Source: Gammaproteobacteria bacterium
Lineage (GTDB): Bacteria; Pseudomonadota; Gammaproteobacteria; Pseudomonadales; Pseudohongiellaceae
DNA: 64,000 nucleotides
Direction: 5' to 3'
Assembly: GCA_009692305.1 (NCBI GenBank)
Contig: SHZK01000003.1
Span: forward strand, 173,474 to 237,473
Positions within the stretch are counted from its first letter, which is position 1. The number at the start of each line of letters is the position of its first letter. The notes beneath the pieces are model-generated. The model had not been told where the DNA came from. It did not search any database and saw only the letters and a list, made by a program, of their open reading frames with translations. Both the position numbers and the translations under genes were made by a program. Shown piece after piece: positions 26,484 through 35,785 of the stretch.

Positions 26484-27569
26484 ATGACTATTGCAAGCAA
26501 CCTGCGCTGGGCTATTTTTACCCTCATTGGCACCTTGTTCAGCGCGACCAATCTATTCGCACAGACTGTCATCAATCCCACCAATGAACATCCCAATCCA
26601 TATCGCACCATCAACGGGTTTTTTAAATTGCCCGATGGTCGGGAGTGGGGTGCCAGCAGCACCGTCGATATCGATCCTGATGGTGAGTCGATCTGGATTG
26701 CCGAACGTTGCGGCGCCAATTCCTGTGCGGGTTCGAATGCAGATCCAGTGATGAAATACGACAAGAATGGCAATCTGCTTACATCCTTTGGTGGTGGCAT
26801 GATGATCTGGCCGCACGGTATTCATGTGGACCGTGAAGGCAATGTATGGATTGCAGATGGACGTGCAGCGACCGAGGCTGAGTTGCAACAGAATCCGGCG
26901 GCCGCAGGCAAAGGCCATGTTGTGTATAAATTCAGCCCGGCAGGTGAGGTATTGATGACTCTGGGTCAACCTGGTGTTGCCGGTAATGGCTCCGGAGGTG
27001 CTTTGTTGCATGAGCCGAATGATGTGGTCGTTGGGCCGGACGGTGCAATTTATGTGGCAGAAGGCCACAGTGGACAGGGTGCCGATGCCGATTTAACCAC
27101 CGTAGCGCGCATCGTGAAATATGATAGCGCCGGCCGTTTCCTCGAATCCTGAGGCAAGATCGGTACCGCACCCGGAGAATTCCGCACGCCCCATGCGCTC
27201 GCATTCGATTCCCAGGGGCGCTTGTTTGTGGCCGATCGCGGCAACGTGCGCATCCAGATTTTTCAGCAGGATGGCATCTTCGTCACTGAATGGAAGCATT
27301 TCGGTCGACTGAGCGGAATTTTTATCGACGCGAACGACGTGTTGTACGCTGCCGATTCTGAATCGAGTGCGACTTCCAATCCGGGTTGGCAGCGTGGCAT
27401 TCGCATTGGCAGCGCCGTTACCTGCCATATCTTCAGTTTCATTCCGGATCCAGCAGTAAATCCCGGTGGCACGAGTGCTGCCGAAGGAGTGGCTGCTGAC
27501 ATGCATGGCAATGTGTATGGTGCTGAAGTTGGACCGCGCCAAATTGTTAAATACGTACGCAACGATTAG
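26484..27569 (+). pseudogene. Secreted NHL-repeat protein interrupted by TGA
   Basis: From ATG 26484 (GGAGGAG upstream) the frame encodes a signal peptide (WAIFTLIGTLFSATNLFA) and an NHL-type six-bladed beta-propeller of the kind in peptidyl-alpha-hydroxyglycine amidating lyase: DIDPDGESIWIAERCG, WPHGIHVDREGNVWIADG, HEPNDVVVGPDGAIYVAEGH. TGA at 27150-27152 (codon 223) falls where the repeat pattern calls for Trp (FLES-W-GKIGTAPGEF). The same frame then continues HALAFDSQGRLFVADRGNVRIQIF and further blades to the stop at 27567-27569. A TGG to TGA change would explain it. The full protein would have 361 residues. Confidence 0.8.
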
Positions 27570-27682
27570 GTGCGACAATGAGCCACAGCTATTATTAAAA
27601 ATAAGGAATCGCAACCAATTGACGGCGATGAATGGTTGCAGTTGTCATCGCCGGATTTCTGGGTTGCAAGAGGATGTTTAAC

Positions 27683-29086
27683 ATGCGTAATCTGATCGCG
27701 ATTATGTCAACCAGTCTCGTATCCATGTCATTGGTCCAGGCTCAGGTGAGCCAACCGGACTGGGCGGCTGTGGAAACTGAAACCATGCAGCATTTCCGCG
27801 CGCTGCTGCAGATCGATACCAGCGATCCGCCCGGACGCGAATTACCGGCAGCCGAATACTTGCGGGATGTGTTGGCTGCGGCCGGCATTAGCGTGGAGCT
27901 GCTGGCGATCAATCCGGATCGTCCAAATGTGGTGGCGCGGTTGCAAGGCAACGGCAGCAAGGAGCCACTGCTGCTCATGGCGCATACGGATGTCGTGAAT
28001 GTAGACCTCGACAAATGGACCTTTCCACCATTCAGCGCCACCATTGATGATGGTTATGTGTATGGTCGCGGCGCAGTTGATGACAAGGACAATCTTGCCG
28101 CAGCATTAATGGTGATGCTGGAATTGAAACGGCAGAATGTCAGCCTCGATCGTGACGTCATATTTCTTGCTGAATCTGGTGAAGAGGGTGCTACCGAGAA
28201 TGGCATCGAATTCATGGTGCGTGAACATTTTGACAAGATTGAAGCGGAGTTTTGCCTGGCCGAGGGTGGGTCAGTCGCGCGGGCCAATCGCGAAGTGCAG
28301 TACGCCGCCATCCAGACCGTGGAGAAAATTCCATATCGTCTGGATCTGGTTGCAACCGGCGTCGCCGGCCACGGGTCGGTGCCATTGCAGACTAATGCAG
28401 TGACGCGGCTGGCCAAGGCAGTGGCGGCGATTGCCGACTGGCGCTCGCCGATTCGCCTGAATGAAACGACGGCAGCGTACTTCGAGCGCCTCGCTTCCAT
28501 CTCACCAAGTGATGCAGCCCAACGTTATCTCAATGTGCTGGATCCGGGTTTGGCCGGTGAAGTAGATGAATATTTTCTGGCGAACGAGCCGCGCCATGCT
28601 TCCATGCTGCGTTCATCGCTCTCGCCGAATCTGTTTGAAGCAGGCTACCGGATTAATGTAATTCCTTCCGAAGCCCGCGCCAGCGTGGATTTTCGGGCGC
28701 TGCCTGATGAAAACATTGTTGAATTTGTCGAGGCTGTACGGGGTGTAGTCAATGATCCGGCAGTCGAGGTGAGCCTCGGCGTGAGGAATACCAGACCCAG
28801 TGGTGAGACCAGCATCAATACCGCCGCGTTTGCGACGATTGAGAATGCGATTAACAGTCACTATGGGGTGTTAACGTTGCCGACCATGAGTACCGGAGCT
28901 ACGGATATGGCCTATCTGCGGGAAAAGGGCGTGCAGTGTTATGGCATTGGCCCGGCAATCGATACTGAAGATGCTGCGCTTGGCTATGGCGCCCACAGTG
29001 ATCAGGAGCGCATCCTGATCAGCGAATTACACCGATTCGTGCGCTTTAACTGGGATGTGGTAGTTGAGTTGGCAGCCTCCAGATAG
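27683..29086 (+). CDS. M20 family metallopeptidase, secreted
   Basis: 467 residues from ATG 27683, with AAGAGGA at ideal spacing (9 bases). A signal peptide ends near LVQAQ. The M20 fold is clear: metal ligands in LLMAHTDVVNV (His, Asp), YGRGAVDDKDNLA (Asp), the catalytic Glu pair AESGEEGATENG, the dimerisation domain, and a late Gly-Ala-rich segment with STGATDMAYL; the C-terminal His is near YGAHSDQE. It would cleave dipeptides or acyl-amino acids in the periplasm. It follows the broken NHL gene on the same strand. Substrate unknown. Confidence 0.93.
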   Translation: MRNLIAIMSTSLVSMSLVQAQVSQPDWAAVETETMQHFRALLQIDTSDPPGRELPAAEYLRDVLAAAGISVELLAINPDRPNVVARLQGNGSKEPLLLMAHTDVVNVDLDKWTFPPFSATIDDGYVYGRGAVDDKDNLAAALMVMLELKRQNVSLDRDVIFLAESGEEGATENGIEFMVREHFDKIEAEFCLAEGGSVARANREVQYAAIQTVEKIPYRLDLVATGVAGHGSVPLQTNAVTRLAKAVAAIADWRSPIRLNETTAAYFERLASISPSDAAQRYLNVLDPGLAGEVDEYFLANEPRHASMLRSSLSPNLFEAGYRINVIPSEARASVDFRALPDENIVEFVEAVRGVVNDPAVEVSLGVRNTRPSGETSINTAAFATIENAINSHYGVLTLPTMSTGATDMAYLREKGVQCYGIGPAIDTEDAALGYGAHSDQERILISELHRFVRFNWDVVVELAASR

Positions 29087-29111
29087 CCAGGAATGTCCGC
29101 TCAGGGTTAAA

Positions 29112-29133
29112 TGCGGGCAAGGTATTGCCCGCA
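29112..29133. terminator. Hairpin downstream of the M20 peptidase
   Basis: Perfect 9-bp stem TGCGGGCAA / TTGCCCGCA with a GGTA loop, 26 bases after the stop. No T tract follows on the plus strand, so intrinsic termination is only possible. Confidence 0.45.
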
Positions 29134-29250
29134 AATGACGGCAGCACGTCTGCAAGAAAAAGGGCTGAATCAGGGTAGAAAATGTGCGCTGCTTGGCGAT
29201 ATAAAGATTTGAAGGGTTGACTGAATGCTCCGTCAATGACGGTGTTGCCG

Positions 29251-29278
29251 CCATGGTTTTAGGGCCATGGTTTCAGGG
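29251..29278 (+). repeat. 14-bp intergenic tandem repeat
   Basis: CCATGGTTTTAGGG followed by CCATGGTTTCAGGG, with a decayed third copy after it. It lies about 80 bases before the small membrane protein gene. The unit is not a multiple of three. Confidence 0.65.
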
Positions 29279-29357
29279 TCATAGTCTTGCGACCCGCTAT
29301 TAAAATTCGATAAACCAAGACGACTATAACAAGAACACTTTCACGCGAGAGACCGAT

Positions 29358-29588
29358 ATGCTTAATACAGGAACAGGCTTCGCCAGATATTCAAAAAACC
29401 TGAGTTGGTTCGTGGCAATAATCTGGTTAGTGTTATCAGTGCTGACTTTCACCGGCGGTGGTGAGAATTCCGTATTGAACGGATTCCTCTGGATGGCCGG
29501 CGCAGTGGCTTTCGCTATCTCAGCCATGTTTATTGGTAAAAGCGCTGCCACGACAGCCACCGCCAATGACGATCCCACTGGCGGTTAG
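29358..29588 (+). CDS. Small membrane protein, two helices
   Basis: 76 residues; GAGAGA lies upstream of the ATG. Two hydrophobic segments (about residues 17-34 and 43-60) are joined by a short polar loop (TGGGENS), with a polar Thr/Ala/Asp-rich tail. I do not recognise a family. It stands alone between the M20 peptidase and the convergent DUF2390 gene. Confidence 0.65.
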   Translation: MLNTGTGFARYSKNLSWFVAIIWLVLSVLTFTGGGENSVLNGFLWMAGAVAFAISAMFIGKSAATTATANDDPTGG

Positions 29589-29631
29589 TCAAGTGGCGAG
29601 CGCGCTGCGATTGTTGCGCGCATGAGTCGGC

Positions 29632-30153
29632 TCATGCGGTGAATTGCAGTGCGTTCGCTATGGTTTTTAGCTTGATTGCGATTAAATCGTTCTGTTCTAG
29701 CCGGATTGCAACGAAATACCTTTCAATGTTTCTGTCACACGCCCCCGCACTTCCCGCTGTGCCCTGTTGTACCGGATTCTCCATGGCAACCAGTTCCAGC
29801 AGTTCTTGCTGAAATTTCTCGGCCGCCAATTCGTCTGATTTGATGCGAGCACGCAGCGTGTCGAATTGTGCCCTGAAAGTGCCGGGATAGTCTCCCCCGT
29901 GCAGTTTCATCCACTGCCTAACATTTCTCAATGGCTGCACAAGCTCCCGTTTCCAGTTCGCTGAAATTGCCAATGCTTGCGTCATGGTCTCGGGTGATAT
30001 TTCGCCCAGTTTGGTCCCGTGCCAGTAGCAAAACAGGATCATATTGACGTCAACACCATATAAGTTTTGCAAATCAAGACAAGCATCAGTTACTTGCTCG
30101 TGAGCATATAAGGCAACGGAAAAATACCAGAAATTCTGCGGTCGGTTTGTCAT
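29632..30153 (-). CDS. DUF2390 / TIGR02444 family protein
   Basis: 173 residues from ATG 30153. The sequence FWYFSVALYAHEQVTDACLDLQNLYGVDVNMILFCYWHG is characteristic of the TIGR02444 family, a small alpha-helical cytoplasmic protein found in Pseudomonas and other gammaproteobacteria. Function is unknown. It is divergent from mpl, 97 bases between the starts. Confidence 0.88.
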   Translation of the reverse strand: MTNRPQNFWYFSVALYAHEQVTDACLDLQNLYGVDVNMILFCYWHGTKLGEISPETMTQALAISANWKRELVQPLRNVRQWMKLHGGDYPGTFRAQFDTLRARIKSDELAAEKFQQELLELVAMENPVQQGTAGSAGACDRNIERYFVAIRLEQNDLIAIKLKTIANALQFTA

Positions 30154-30250
30154 ATTTTCAGCCCTTGCAATGCACCACTCCAATGCTACCGAAGTTTTAT
30201 GCTATAAACAGCATAACCGATCCAGCTGTGCTTATTTCCAGGGAGTAGCG

Positions 30251-31684
30251 ATGCACGTTCACATATTGGGTATTTGTGGCACCTTTATGGGTAGTCTCGC
30301 AGTGCTGGCCAAGCAATTGGGGTATCGCGTCAGCGGCAGCGATGCCAATGTCTACCCACCCATGAGTACGCAGTTGGAAGCGCAGGGCATTACGCTCATG
30401 GAAGGATATCGGGCGGAACACCTGCAGCCACAACCCGACCTCGTGATCATCGGCAATGCCATGTCACGGGGCAATCCCGCAGTAGAGCATGTCCTCAATG
30501 AAGGTTTGAATTACATATCCGGGCCGCAGTGGCTGGCGCAATTCGTGTTGCATGACCGCTGGGTGCTCGCCGTTGCAGGCACCCATGGCAAGACCACCAC
30601 CAGTGCAATGCTGGCCTGGATTCTGCAATACAGCGGTATGCAACCTGGTTATCTGATTGGTGGCGTGTGTAATAATTTTTCCAGCTCGGCGGCATTAGGT
30701 GAGTCGGCTTTCTTTGTAGTGGAGGCCGATGAATATGACAGCGCATTTTTCGACAAGCGCTCCAAGTTTGTGCATTACACACCGCGTACAGCCATTCTCA
30801 ACAATCTCGAGTTCGATCACGCCGATATCTTCGAAAACCTGGGTGCAATTGAAAGGCAGTTCAATCATTTGGTGCGGACAATTCCCAGCAATGGCCTGAT
30901 TATCTATCCCTTTGCCGATGAAAATTTAACCAGGGTATTACGCCAGGGATGCTGGACCAAATGCCAGCAATTCGGTGTTGCGGTGGATGAGAAAAGTTGC
31001 AAAAAGTTGGCTGCAAATGGCGGTGTGTTCTGGAATGCCATTCTGTTGAACGCCCAAGGCAGCGAATTCGAATTGATCAAATACGGCCAAGGATCCACGG
31101 GCGAAGTGATGAGTCGTACGCAGGTGAAGTGGGAGTTAACTGGTGAGCATAATGTGCGCAATGGCATGGCTGCCATAGCTGCGGCCCATCATGTTGGCAT
31201 TGATGTCAAAGCGGCACAAAAGGCGCTGCAGGAGTTCAAGGGCGTGAAACGGCGTATGGAGCTGCGCGGTGAGGTAGAAGGCGTTCGTGTTTATGATGAC
31301 TTTGCCCATCATCCCACGGCGATCGAACTTACCCTGAAAGGGATGGCAGCAAAGCTGCGAGCCGATGCCAAACCGAATCGCATAGTGGCGGTGATAGAGC
31401 CGCGTTCCAACACCATGAATCTGGGCATTCATCAGCAGCAACTCGTGACGGCTTGCGAAGCGGCCTCGATGGTCGTGTGGTTGAAACCGGAGAAGTCAGG
31501 CCTCGATTTCAACAAGCTGATTGCTGACAGCAAAGTGCCAAGTTATGCCTTTCCATCAGTCGAAGAAATCATCATGTTTCTGGAAGAAAATGTCCGCTCT
31601 GGCGACCACGTCATTATCATGAGTAACGGCGGCTTTGGTGGCATTCATGAGAAATTGTTGAAGGCCTTGAAGTTTGGATCATAA
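30251..31684 (+). CDS. mpl: UDP-N-acetylmuramate:tripeptide ligase (peptidoglycan recycling)
   Basis: 477-residue Mur ligase that joins the recycled tripeptide L-Ala-gamma-D-Glu-mesoDAP to UDP-MurNAc. MHVHILGICGTFMG is the Mpl N-terminus; the ATP P-loop is GTHGKTTTSAM; NNLEFDHADIF, GEHNVRNGMAAIAA and VYDDFAHHPTAI mark the central and C-terminal domains; MSNGGFGGIH closes the protein. ATG 30251 is chosen over an earlier in-frame codon on homology and a CAGGGAG site. The stop lies in the first of three 18-bp repeats that repeat it in frame. Confidence 0.96.
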   Translation: MHVHILGICGTFMGSLAVLAKQLGYRVSGSDANVYPPMSTQLEAQGITLMEGYRAEHLQPQPDLVIIGNAMSRGNPAVEHVLNEGLNYISGPQWLAQFVLHDRWVLAVAGTHGKTTTSAMLAWILQYSGMQPGYLIGGVCNNFSSSAALGESAFFVVEADEYDSAFFDKRSKFVHYTPRTAILNNLEFDHADIFENLGAIERQFNHLVRTIPSNGLIIYPFADENLTRVLRQGCWTKCQQFGVAVDEKSCKKLAANGGVFWNAILLNAQGSEFELIKYGQGSTGEVMSRTQVKWELTGEHNVRNGMAAIAAAHHVGIDVKAAQKALQEFKGVKRRMELRGEVEGVRVYDDFAHHPTAIELTLKGMAAKLRADAKPNRIVAVIEPRSNTMNLGIHQQQLVTACEAASMVVWLKPEKSGLDFNKLIADSKVPSYAFPSVEEIIMFLEENVRSGDHVIIMSNGGFGGIHEKLLKALKFGS

Positions 31685-31726
31685 TCGAAGCTTGGATCAT
31701 AATTGCAGCTTGGATCATAGGTGATG
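31673..31726 (+). repeat. 18-bp tandem repeat carrying three in-frame stops at the mpl end
   Basis: Three 18-bp units (31673-31690, 31691-31708, 31709-31726) of the form TTTGGATCATAATCGAAG. In the mpl frame they read TTT GGA TCA TAA, then CTT GGA TCA TAA, then CTT GGA TCA TAG, so the last three sense codons and the stop are reproduced three times. Confidence 0.88.
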
Positions 31727-31752
31727 TTGGAAGCAGTCGCCGAGATACCCCT

Positions 31753-32367
31753 ATGAACGAATTACGAGAGATACCCCTGTTTCCATTGCGTGTCGTACTT
31801 TTTCCCGGGGGCAGGGTCGACCTGCAGATATTCGAACAACGCTATATCGATCTGGTAACGACAAGCCTGAAAAATACCACTGGACTCGGCATTTGCCTGA
31901 TCAAGCAGGGTGACGAGGTAGTCCGACCCGGAGCCCAGCAAACGATTCACCGCACTGGTACTTACGCGGAGATTATTGACTGGGATCAGTTGGATAACGG
32001 CTTGTTGGGCATTACTGTGGCAGGGCACACGAAATTCAGAATAGAGAAGTGCTGGGAAGGAACGGGCAACTTGTTGCGCGCGAGCGTAAGCTTCAGCGAG
32101 ACAGACAAGGTGGGGAAGGATGCAATTCCCATGCATCAGCAATATACCGAGCTTGTAGACTTGCTGCACAATCTCGGCAGGCATCCGCTGGTTGCACAAC
32201 AGCAGTTGCAAATCGACTACGATAACTTGTGGGACATAGGCTGGCGACTTAGTGAGCTTATCCCGATTTCTTCGGAGCAGCGGCAGCAATTACTTGAGCT
32301 GGATGATCCCTGGGAGCGCATCGAAAATATTGAACAGCTGGTCTCGAATCTGGCGAACGGTGACTGA
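31753..32367 (+). CDS. Lon N-terminal-domain protein
   Basis: 204 residues consisting only of the Lon protease substrate-binding (LAN) domain; no ATPase or protease part follows. REIPLFPLRVVLFPGGRVDLQIFEQRYI is the diagnostic N-terminus. Stand-alone LAN proteins are widespread in gammaproteobacteria and are of unknown function. It follows mpl on the same strand, as in some Pseudomonas relatives. An 11-bp repeat (GAGATACCCCT) spans its start region. Confidence 0.9.
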   Translation: MNELREIPLFPLRVVLFPGGRVDLQIFEQRYIDLVTTSLKNTTGLGICLIKQGDEVVRPGAQQTIHRTGTYAEIIDWDQLDNGLLGITVAGHTKFRIEKCWEGTGNLLRASVSFSETDKVGKDAIPMHQQYTELVDLLHNLGRHPLVAQQQLQIDYDNLWDIGWRLSELIPISSEQRQQLLELDDPWERIENIEQLVSNLANGD

Positions 32368-32465
32368 GCATGGGGCCATCCGGAGTAATAGCTTGAAATA
32401 CCCGGCGGATCAAGCCGGCACAGGCGAGCTCTGGCATCGAGCGCAGCGCAGATTGAGTGCATCAC

Positions 32466-32663
32466 ATGTTGAGTAGAATGATAAGCGTATCAGGTTGGAC
32501 CGCAGAGCAATGGATGGCTGCTATCATTCTCGTATTCATTGTAATCGCCGCGTTTGTCTTGATGTATCGCATGCTGACTATTTTCCGAATATCACGTAAA
32601 CAAACTTACAGACCCAATTTAAGGCCTCTTCGGGGCCGCCGGTTTAACCGCAATGAAGACTAG
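32466..32663 (+). CDS. Small single-pass membrane protein
   Basis: 65 residues from ATG 32466 (an in-frame GTG lies at 32457). One strong hydrophobic helix (MAAIILVFIVIAAFVLMY) follows a short N-terminus; the C-terminal 30 residues are highly basic (RGRRFNRNED), so the tail is probably cytoplasmic. Its end overlaps the start of the trypsin-like protease by 11 bases, suggesting translational coupling. No recognised family. Confidence 0.55.
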   Translation: MLSRMISVSGWTAEQWMAAIILVFIVIAAFVLMYRMLTIFRISRKQTYRPNLRPLRGRRFNRNED

Positions 32664-33465
32664 AATATTCCTGCTGATTGCTGTCTGCTGCCTGACCCTG
32701 ATTTCCAGCCAGGCGATTATTATTCGTCACGATGTCGGACCTGATCGATATGAGATTCGCAGCAGTGAATATCCGGCGTTTTTCTTTCTTGAACGGCAGG
32801 GAAATCGCAAAGTCTGTGCTGCCACTATTATTCACCAACGTTGGGCGATTACTGCGGCGCATTGTGCCGAAGAAACATTGTTAGGCGATACCTTGGAACA
32901 TGGGCGCCGTTTCGCAGTCGAAGTTGGCGGCCAGCTACGAGAGATCGATCTGATGATAGTGCACCCAGATTACGATCAGCAGTCGACTACTGATGTCGAT
33001 TTGGTCTTGTTGCGATTTCGCGAAGCGGCGGACTTGCCGCTACCGGTACCTCTGCAGCTTTTAACCGACGAACTCGATGCCGTCGTGAGTATTCTTGGCT
33101 GGGGTTTTTTTGGTCTCGGCACCACCGGACGTCAGTATGATGACGGCGTCCTGCGACTGGCACAGAATCGGATAACCGAGGCAGGTTCACGCTTGCGCAT
33201 CGCGTTTGATGATCCGCGTGAGCGACTCGCTGACGCGCTCGAGTTGGAGGGTATGCCGGGCCTCGGTGACAGCGGTGGCCCGGCATTGATAGCGACAACC
33301 AACGGCTATCGCCTTGCGGGCGTCGCCGTGGGCGAGGTGGAAGGAGCAGATTTCTCGGAAGAAGCCCAGGGCATTTACGGTTCGATAGCGGTGTACGAAC
33401 GCATTTCCCGACACATCCAGTGGATTGAAACCGTTATTGGCAGCAAGGTGCCATTCGATAGCTAG
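32653..33465 (+). CDS. Trypsin-like serine protease, secreted
   Basis: 270 residues: signal peptide (IFLLIAVCCLTLISSQA), then an S1 chymotrypsin-fold domain. The triad is intact: TAAHC (His), TTDVDLVLLR (Asp) and GLGDSGGPA (Ser). VCAATIIHQRW is the standard N-terminal strand. There is no typical IVGG activation sequence; the region before the domain is RYEIRSSEYPAFFFL, so activation may differ from trypsin. Extracellular or periplasmic. Overlaps the small membrane protein gene by 11 bases. Confidence 0.9.
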   Translation: MKTRIFLLIAVCCLTLISSQAIIIRHDVGPDRYEIRSSEYPAFFFLERQGNRKVCAATIIHQRWAITAAHCAEETLLGDTLEHGRRFAVEVGGQLREIDLMIVHPDYDQQSTTDVDLVLLRFREAADLPLPVPLQLLTDELDAVVSILGWGFFGLGTTGRQYDDGVLRLAQNRITEAGSRLRIAFDDPRERLADALELEGMPGLGDSGGPALIATTNGYRLAGVAVGEVEGADFSEEAQGIYGSIAVYERISRHIQWIETVIGSKVPFDS

Positions 33466-33494
33466 TTAATTCCTGCGGCAACTGAGAGACTTCC

Positions 33495-34244
33495 ATGATC
33501 AAGAAAATTCTGCTGACGTTTGTTGTGCTGCTAATAGCGATTGCAGCGGGGGCGTTCTTGTACCTCGACTCCATTGTGACCCGTGGCATCGAGGTGATGG
33601 GGAGTCGCGTGCTCGGCACTAACGTCACTGTCGATTCTGTTGCGCTGTCACCGCTTGGTGGTCAGGGCAGCATCGCAGATTTGCGTATTGAAAATCCGGC
33701 AGGATTTAATGCCGACCATGTATTCGAACTCGGTTATATTTCCTTGAGTCTGGATGTGAGTTCTATTTTTGATGATGTAATCACCATTGAGTCGATCACG
33801 ATCGCGCAACCGGTGATTACCTATGAAACGCGAATCACTACAGATAATATCCGTGCCTTGCTGGCCAACTTGCCAGCAAGTGGAGATGGTAATTCCAGCA
33901 CGTCGACCGATACTGGAACCAGCAAGCAGGTAGTCATTCGCGAATTGATAATACTTAATCCGCAGTTAACGCTGTCAGCAGGCCTGGTGTCTGCGCCCAT
34001 CCAGTTACCCGATCTGGTCTTGCGTGACATTGGCACTGACCTTGGCGCGGTCAGCATCGCTGAGGCGGCGCGCGTCATACTGTCTGCCTTGCAAGCATCG
34101 ATACTGCAAGCTGATTTGCCGAATCTGGACTTGTTGCGGGATTCAATTGAAAACTCCGTGCAGGAAACAACTGATCAGGCGGGGCGCGCAATTGACGACG
34201 CCGTGGACAATCTTGGCAATCGCCTGCGTGGGCTGCGCAATTAA
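33495..34244 (+). CDS. AsmA-like periplasmic protein
   Basis: 249 residues; an N-terminal hydrophobic anchor (ILLTFVVLLIAIAAGAFLYLD) followed by a beta-rich region beginning GIEVMGSRVLGTNVTVDSVALSPLGGQGSI, typical of AsmA/DUF748-like inner-membrane proteins involved in envelope lipid homeostasis. The Asn-Ser-Ser-Thr-Ser stretch around residue 133 is a linker. The C-terminal helix is rich in Gln and Asp. Overlaps the convergent ElyC-like gene by 4 bases. Function inferred only from fold. Confidence 0.7.
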   Translation: MIKKILLTFVVLLIAIAAGAFLYLDSIVTRGIEVMGSRVLGTNVTVDSVALSPLGGQGSIADLRIENPAGFNADHVFELGYISLSLDVSSIFDDVITIESITIAQPVITYETRITTDNIRALLANLPASGDGNSSTSTDTGTSKQVVIRELIILNPQLTLSAGLVSAPIQLPDLVLRDIGTDLGAVSIAEAARVILSALQASILQADLPNLDLLRDSIENSVQETTDQAGRAIDDAVDNLGNRLRGLRN

Positions 34245-35086
34245 ACGGGCGTTGCTGCGGTTTTCCCCGCGATACCGCAGTGGTTCTGGTCATTTGGTAG
34301 TAGCTGAGCGCTGCGGCCGGTGAATCGATAGACAACGATTCCGATCCACTCGCGTACGGCGGTACCTAAAACTTGCAGATTAGCGGCGAAATGGAATTGC
34401 AGCCGCAGTAAATCTCCTTTTCTGGAATAGTGATCGACAGGATAGGGATATACCGGCCACTCCTGCTGACAGAAAATGCCGACGGAGCGGGGCATGTGAA
34501 ATGCCGATGTAATAAGGATCCAGTTCGAACCCGGCAATGGTGCTAACAATCGTTTGCTGTTCACGGCATTTTCCATGGTATTGCGCGAGTCACTCTCATA
34601 TACGATGGCGCGATTGTTCATTCCCAATTGTTCCAACAGTAATTGCGTGGTATCGGCTTCCCTGAATTCCTGTTGTGTAACCGATCCGCTGCCGCCAGTA
34701 AAAACCAGCTGCGCCTCTGGATACAATCTGGCCAAATACAAAAAACTGGTAAGTCGATCCGCTGCGCCACCGATTTCGGCCTGATTCCAGACATTGGAGA
34801 GCACAGGATCAAGCATGCCGCCCAGCACGATGATGCCGTTAACCTCCGCCGGTAATGCGGCATTCACGGCGAAGCGATTTTCCAGGGGCGCAATCAACCA
34901 TTCACCGACCGGCAGGCTGCCAATCAACAGCAGTAGCAACGCACAAGCCGCGAGCAGGCGGCGTGACCATCGGTGCCAGCCAAAAATCAGCGCGAACCAG
35001 GCACCCACCCCCAGAATAACAATCAGGCTATCGGGCGATATGACAGCCCAGACAATCTTTGATGCGAGGAAAAACACAGTGTCCAT
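34241..35086 (-). CDS. YdcF/ElyC-family (DUF218) membrane protein
   Basis: 281 residues from ATG 35086; an upstream TTG at 35110 is less likely. Two N-terminal membrane helices precede a DUF218 domain: GIIVLGGMLDPVLS, LVFTGGSGSV, ESDSRNTMENAVNSKRLL and LITSAFHMPRSVGIF are the family signatures. E. coli ElyC takes part in envelope biogenesis and lipid-carrier metabolism; the biochemical role is not settled. Length and topology match ElyC better than YdcF. Confidence 0.88.
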   Translation of the reverse strand: MDTVFFLASKIVWAVISPDSLIVILGVGAWFALIFGWHRWSRRLLAACALLLLLIGSLPVGEWLIAPLENRFAVNAALPAEVNGIIVLGGMLDPVLSNVWNQAEIGGAADRLTSFLYLARLYPEAQLVFTGGSGSVTQQEFREADTTQLLLEQLGMNNRAIVYESDSRNTMENAVNSKRLLAPLPGSNWILITSAFHMPRSVGIFCQQEWPVYPYPVDHYSRKGDLLRLQFHFAANLQVLGTAVREWIGIVVYRFTGRSAQLLPNDQNHCGIAGKTAATPV

Positions 35087-35264
35087 AGCGCTAATAAAGC
35101 TACTTTCCAACTATAAGATGTTGAATGCTAACCTAATTACTTTGCGGGCACACTGGCAATGTAAGGAGACGCATCAGACTGCTTAGAAAGTGCGGATGAT
35201 TTTGTTACTATCCGCCATCCATGGCAAATTCGTTGCAGGATCAAACAACACAGGAGCAGAGCGC

Positions 35265-35744
35265 ATGACAATTAAAGTAGGGGATACAGTTCCAGCCGGC
35301 AAATTCAAAATAATGACGGCAGAAGGCCCCAAGGAAATTAGCTCAGATGAGGTGTTTAAAGGCAAGAAGGTGGCTTTCTTTGCAGTGCCAGGAGCATTCA
35401 CTCCAGGTTGTTCGATAACGCACCTGCCAGGTTTTGTGGTGCAGGCTGACAAGATCAAAGCCAAGGGCGTCGATACCATTGCCTGCATGTCGGTGAACGA
35501 TGCGTTCGTGATGGGCGCCTGGGGCAAGGCGCAGAACGCGGAAGAGCTGCTGATGCTGGCCGATGGCAATGGTGATTACACCGCGGCACTTGGCCTCGAA
35601 CTGGACGCCACTGGTTTCGGCATGGGCAAGCGTGCAAAACGCTTTGGCATGATCGTAGATAAAGGCAAGGTGACATATCTTGGTATTGAGGCGCCCGGAG
35701 AGATCAAAGTCAGTTCTGCGGACGCCATTCTCGCCCAGCTCTGA
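35265..35744 (+). CDS. Peroxiredoxin, Prx5 type
   Basis: 159 residues. PGAFTPGCSITHLPGF contains the peroxidatic Cys49 of Prx5/AhpE-like peroxiredoxins, which reduce peroxides using glutathione/glutaredoxin or thioredoxin. The later Cys in DTIACMSVND is common in the family. ATG 35265 is chosen on the family N-terminus and CAGGAG upstream. It is followed by a SLC13-type transporter and lies divergent from the ElyC-like gene. Confidence 0.93.
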   Translation: MTIKVGDTVPAGKFKIMTAEGPKEISSDEVFKGKKVAFFAVPGAFTPGCSITHLPGFVVQADKIKAKGVDTIACMSVNDAFVMGAWGKAQNAEELLMLADGNGDYTAALGLELDATGFGMGKRAKRFGMIVDKGKVTYLGIEAPGEIKVSSADAILAQL

Positions 35745-35785
35745 TTCAACCCGCAGGGAACAAGAATAATAACAAGGGATGCTAC

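Noticed and set aside
27150..27152. TGA read as tryptophan (recoding).
   Set aside because: Other Trp codons in the window are TGG, TGA ends many intact genes here, and the two other in-frame stops are TAA. A point mutation or consensus error is simpler.
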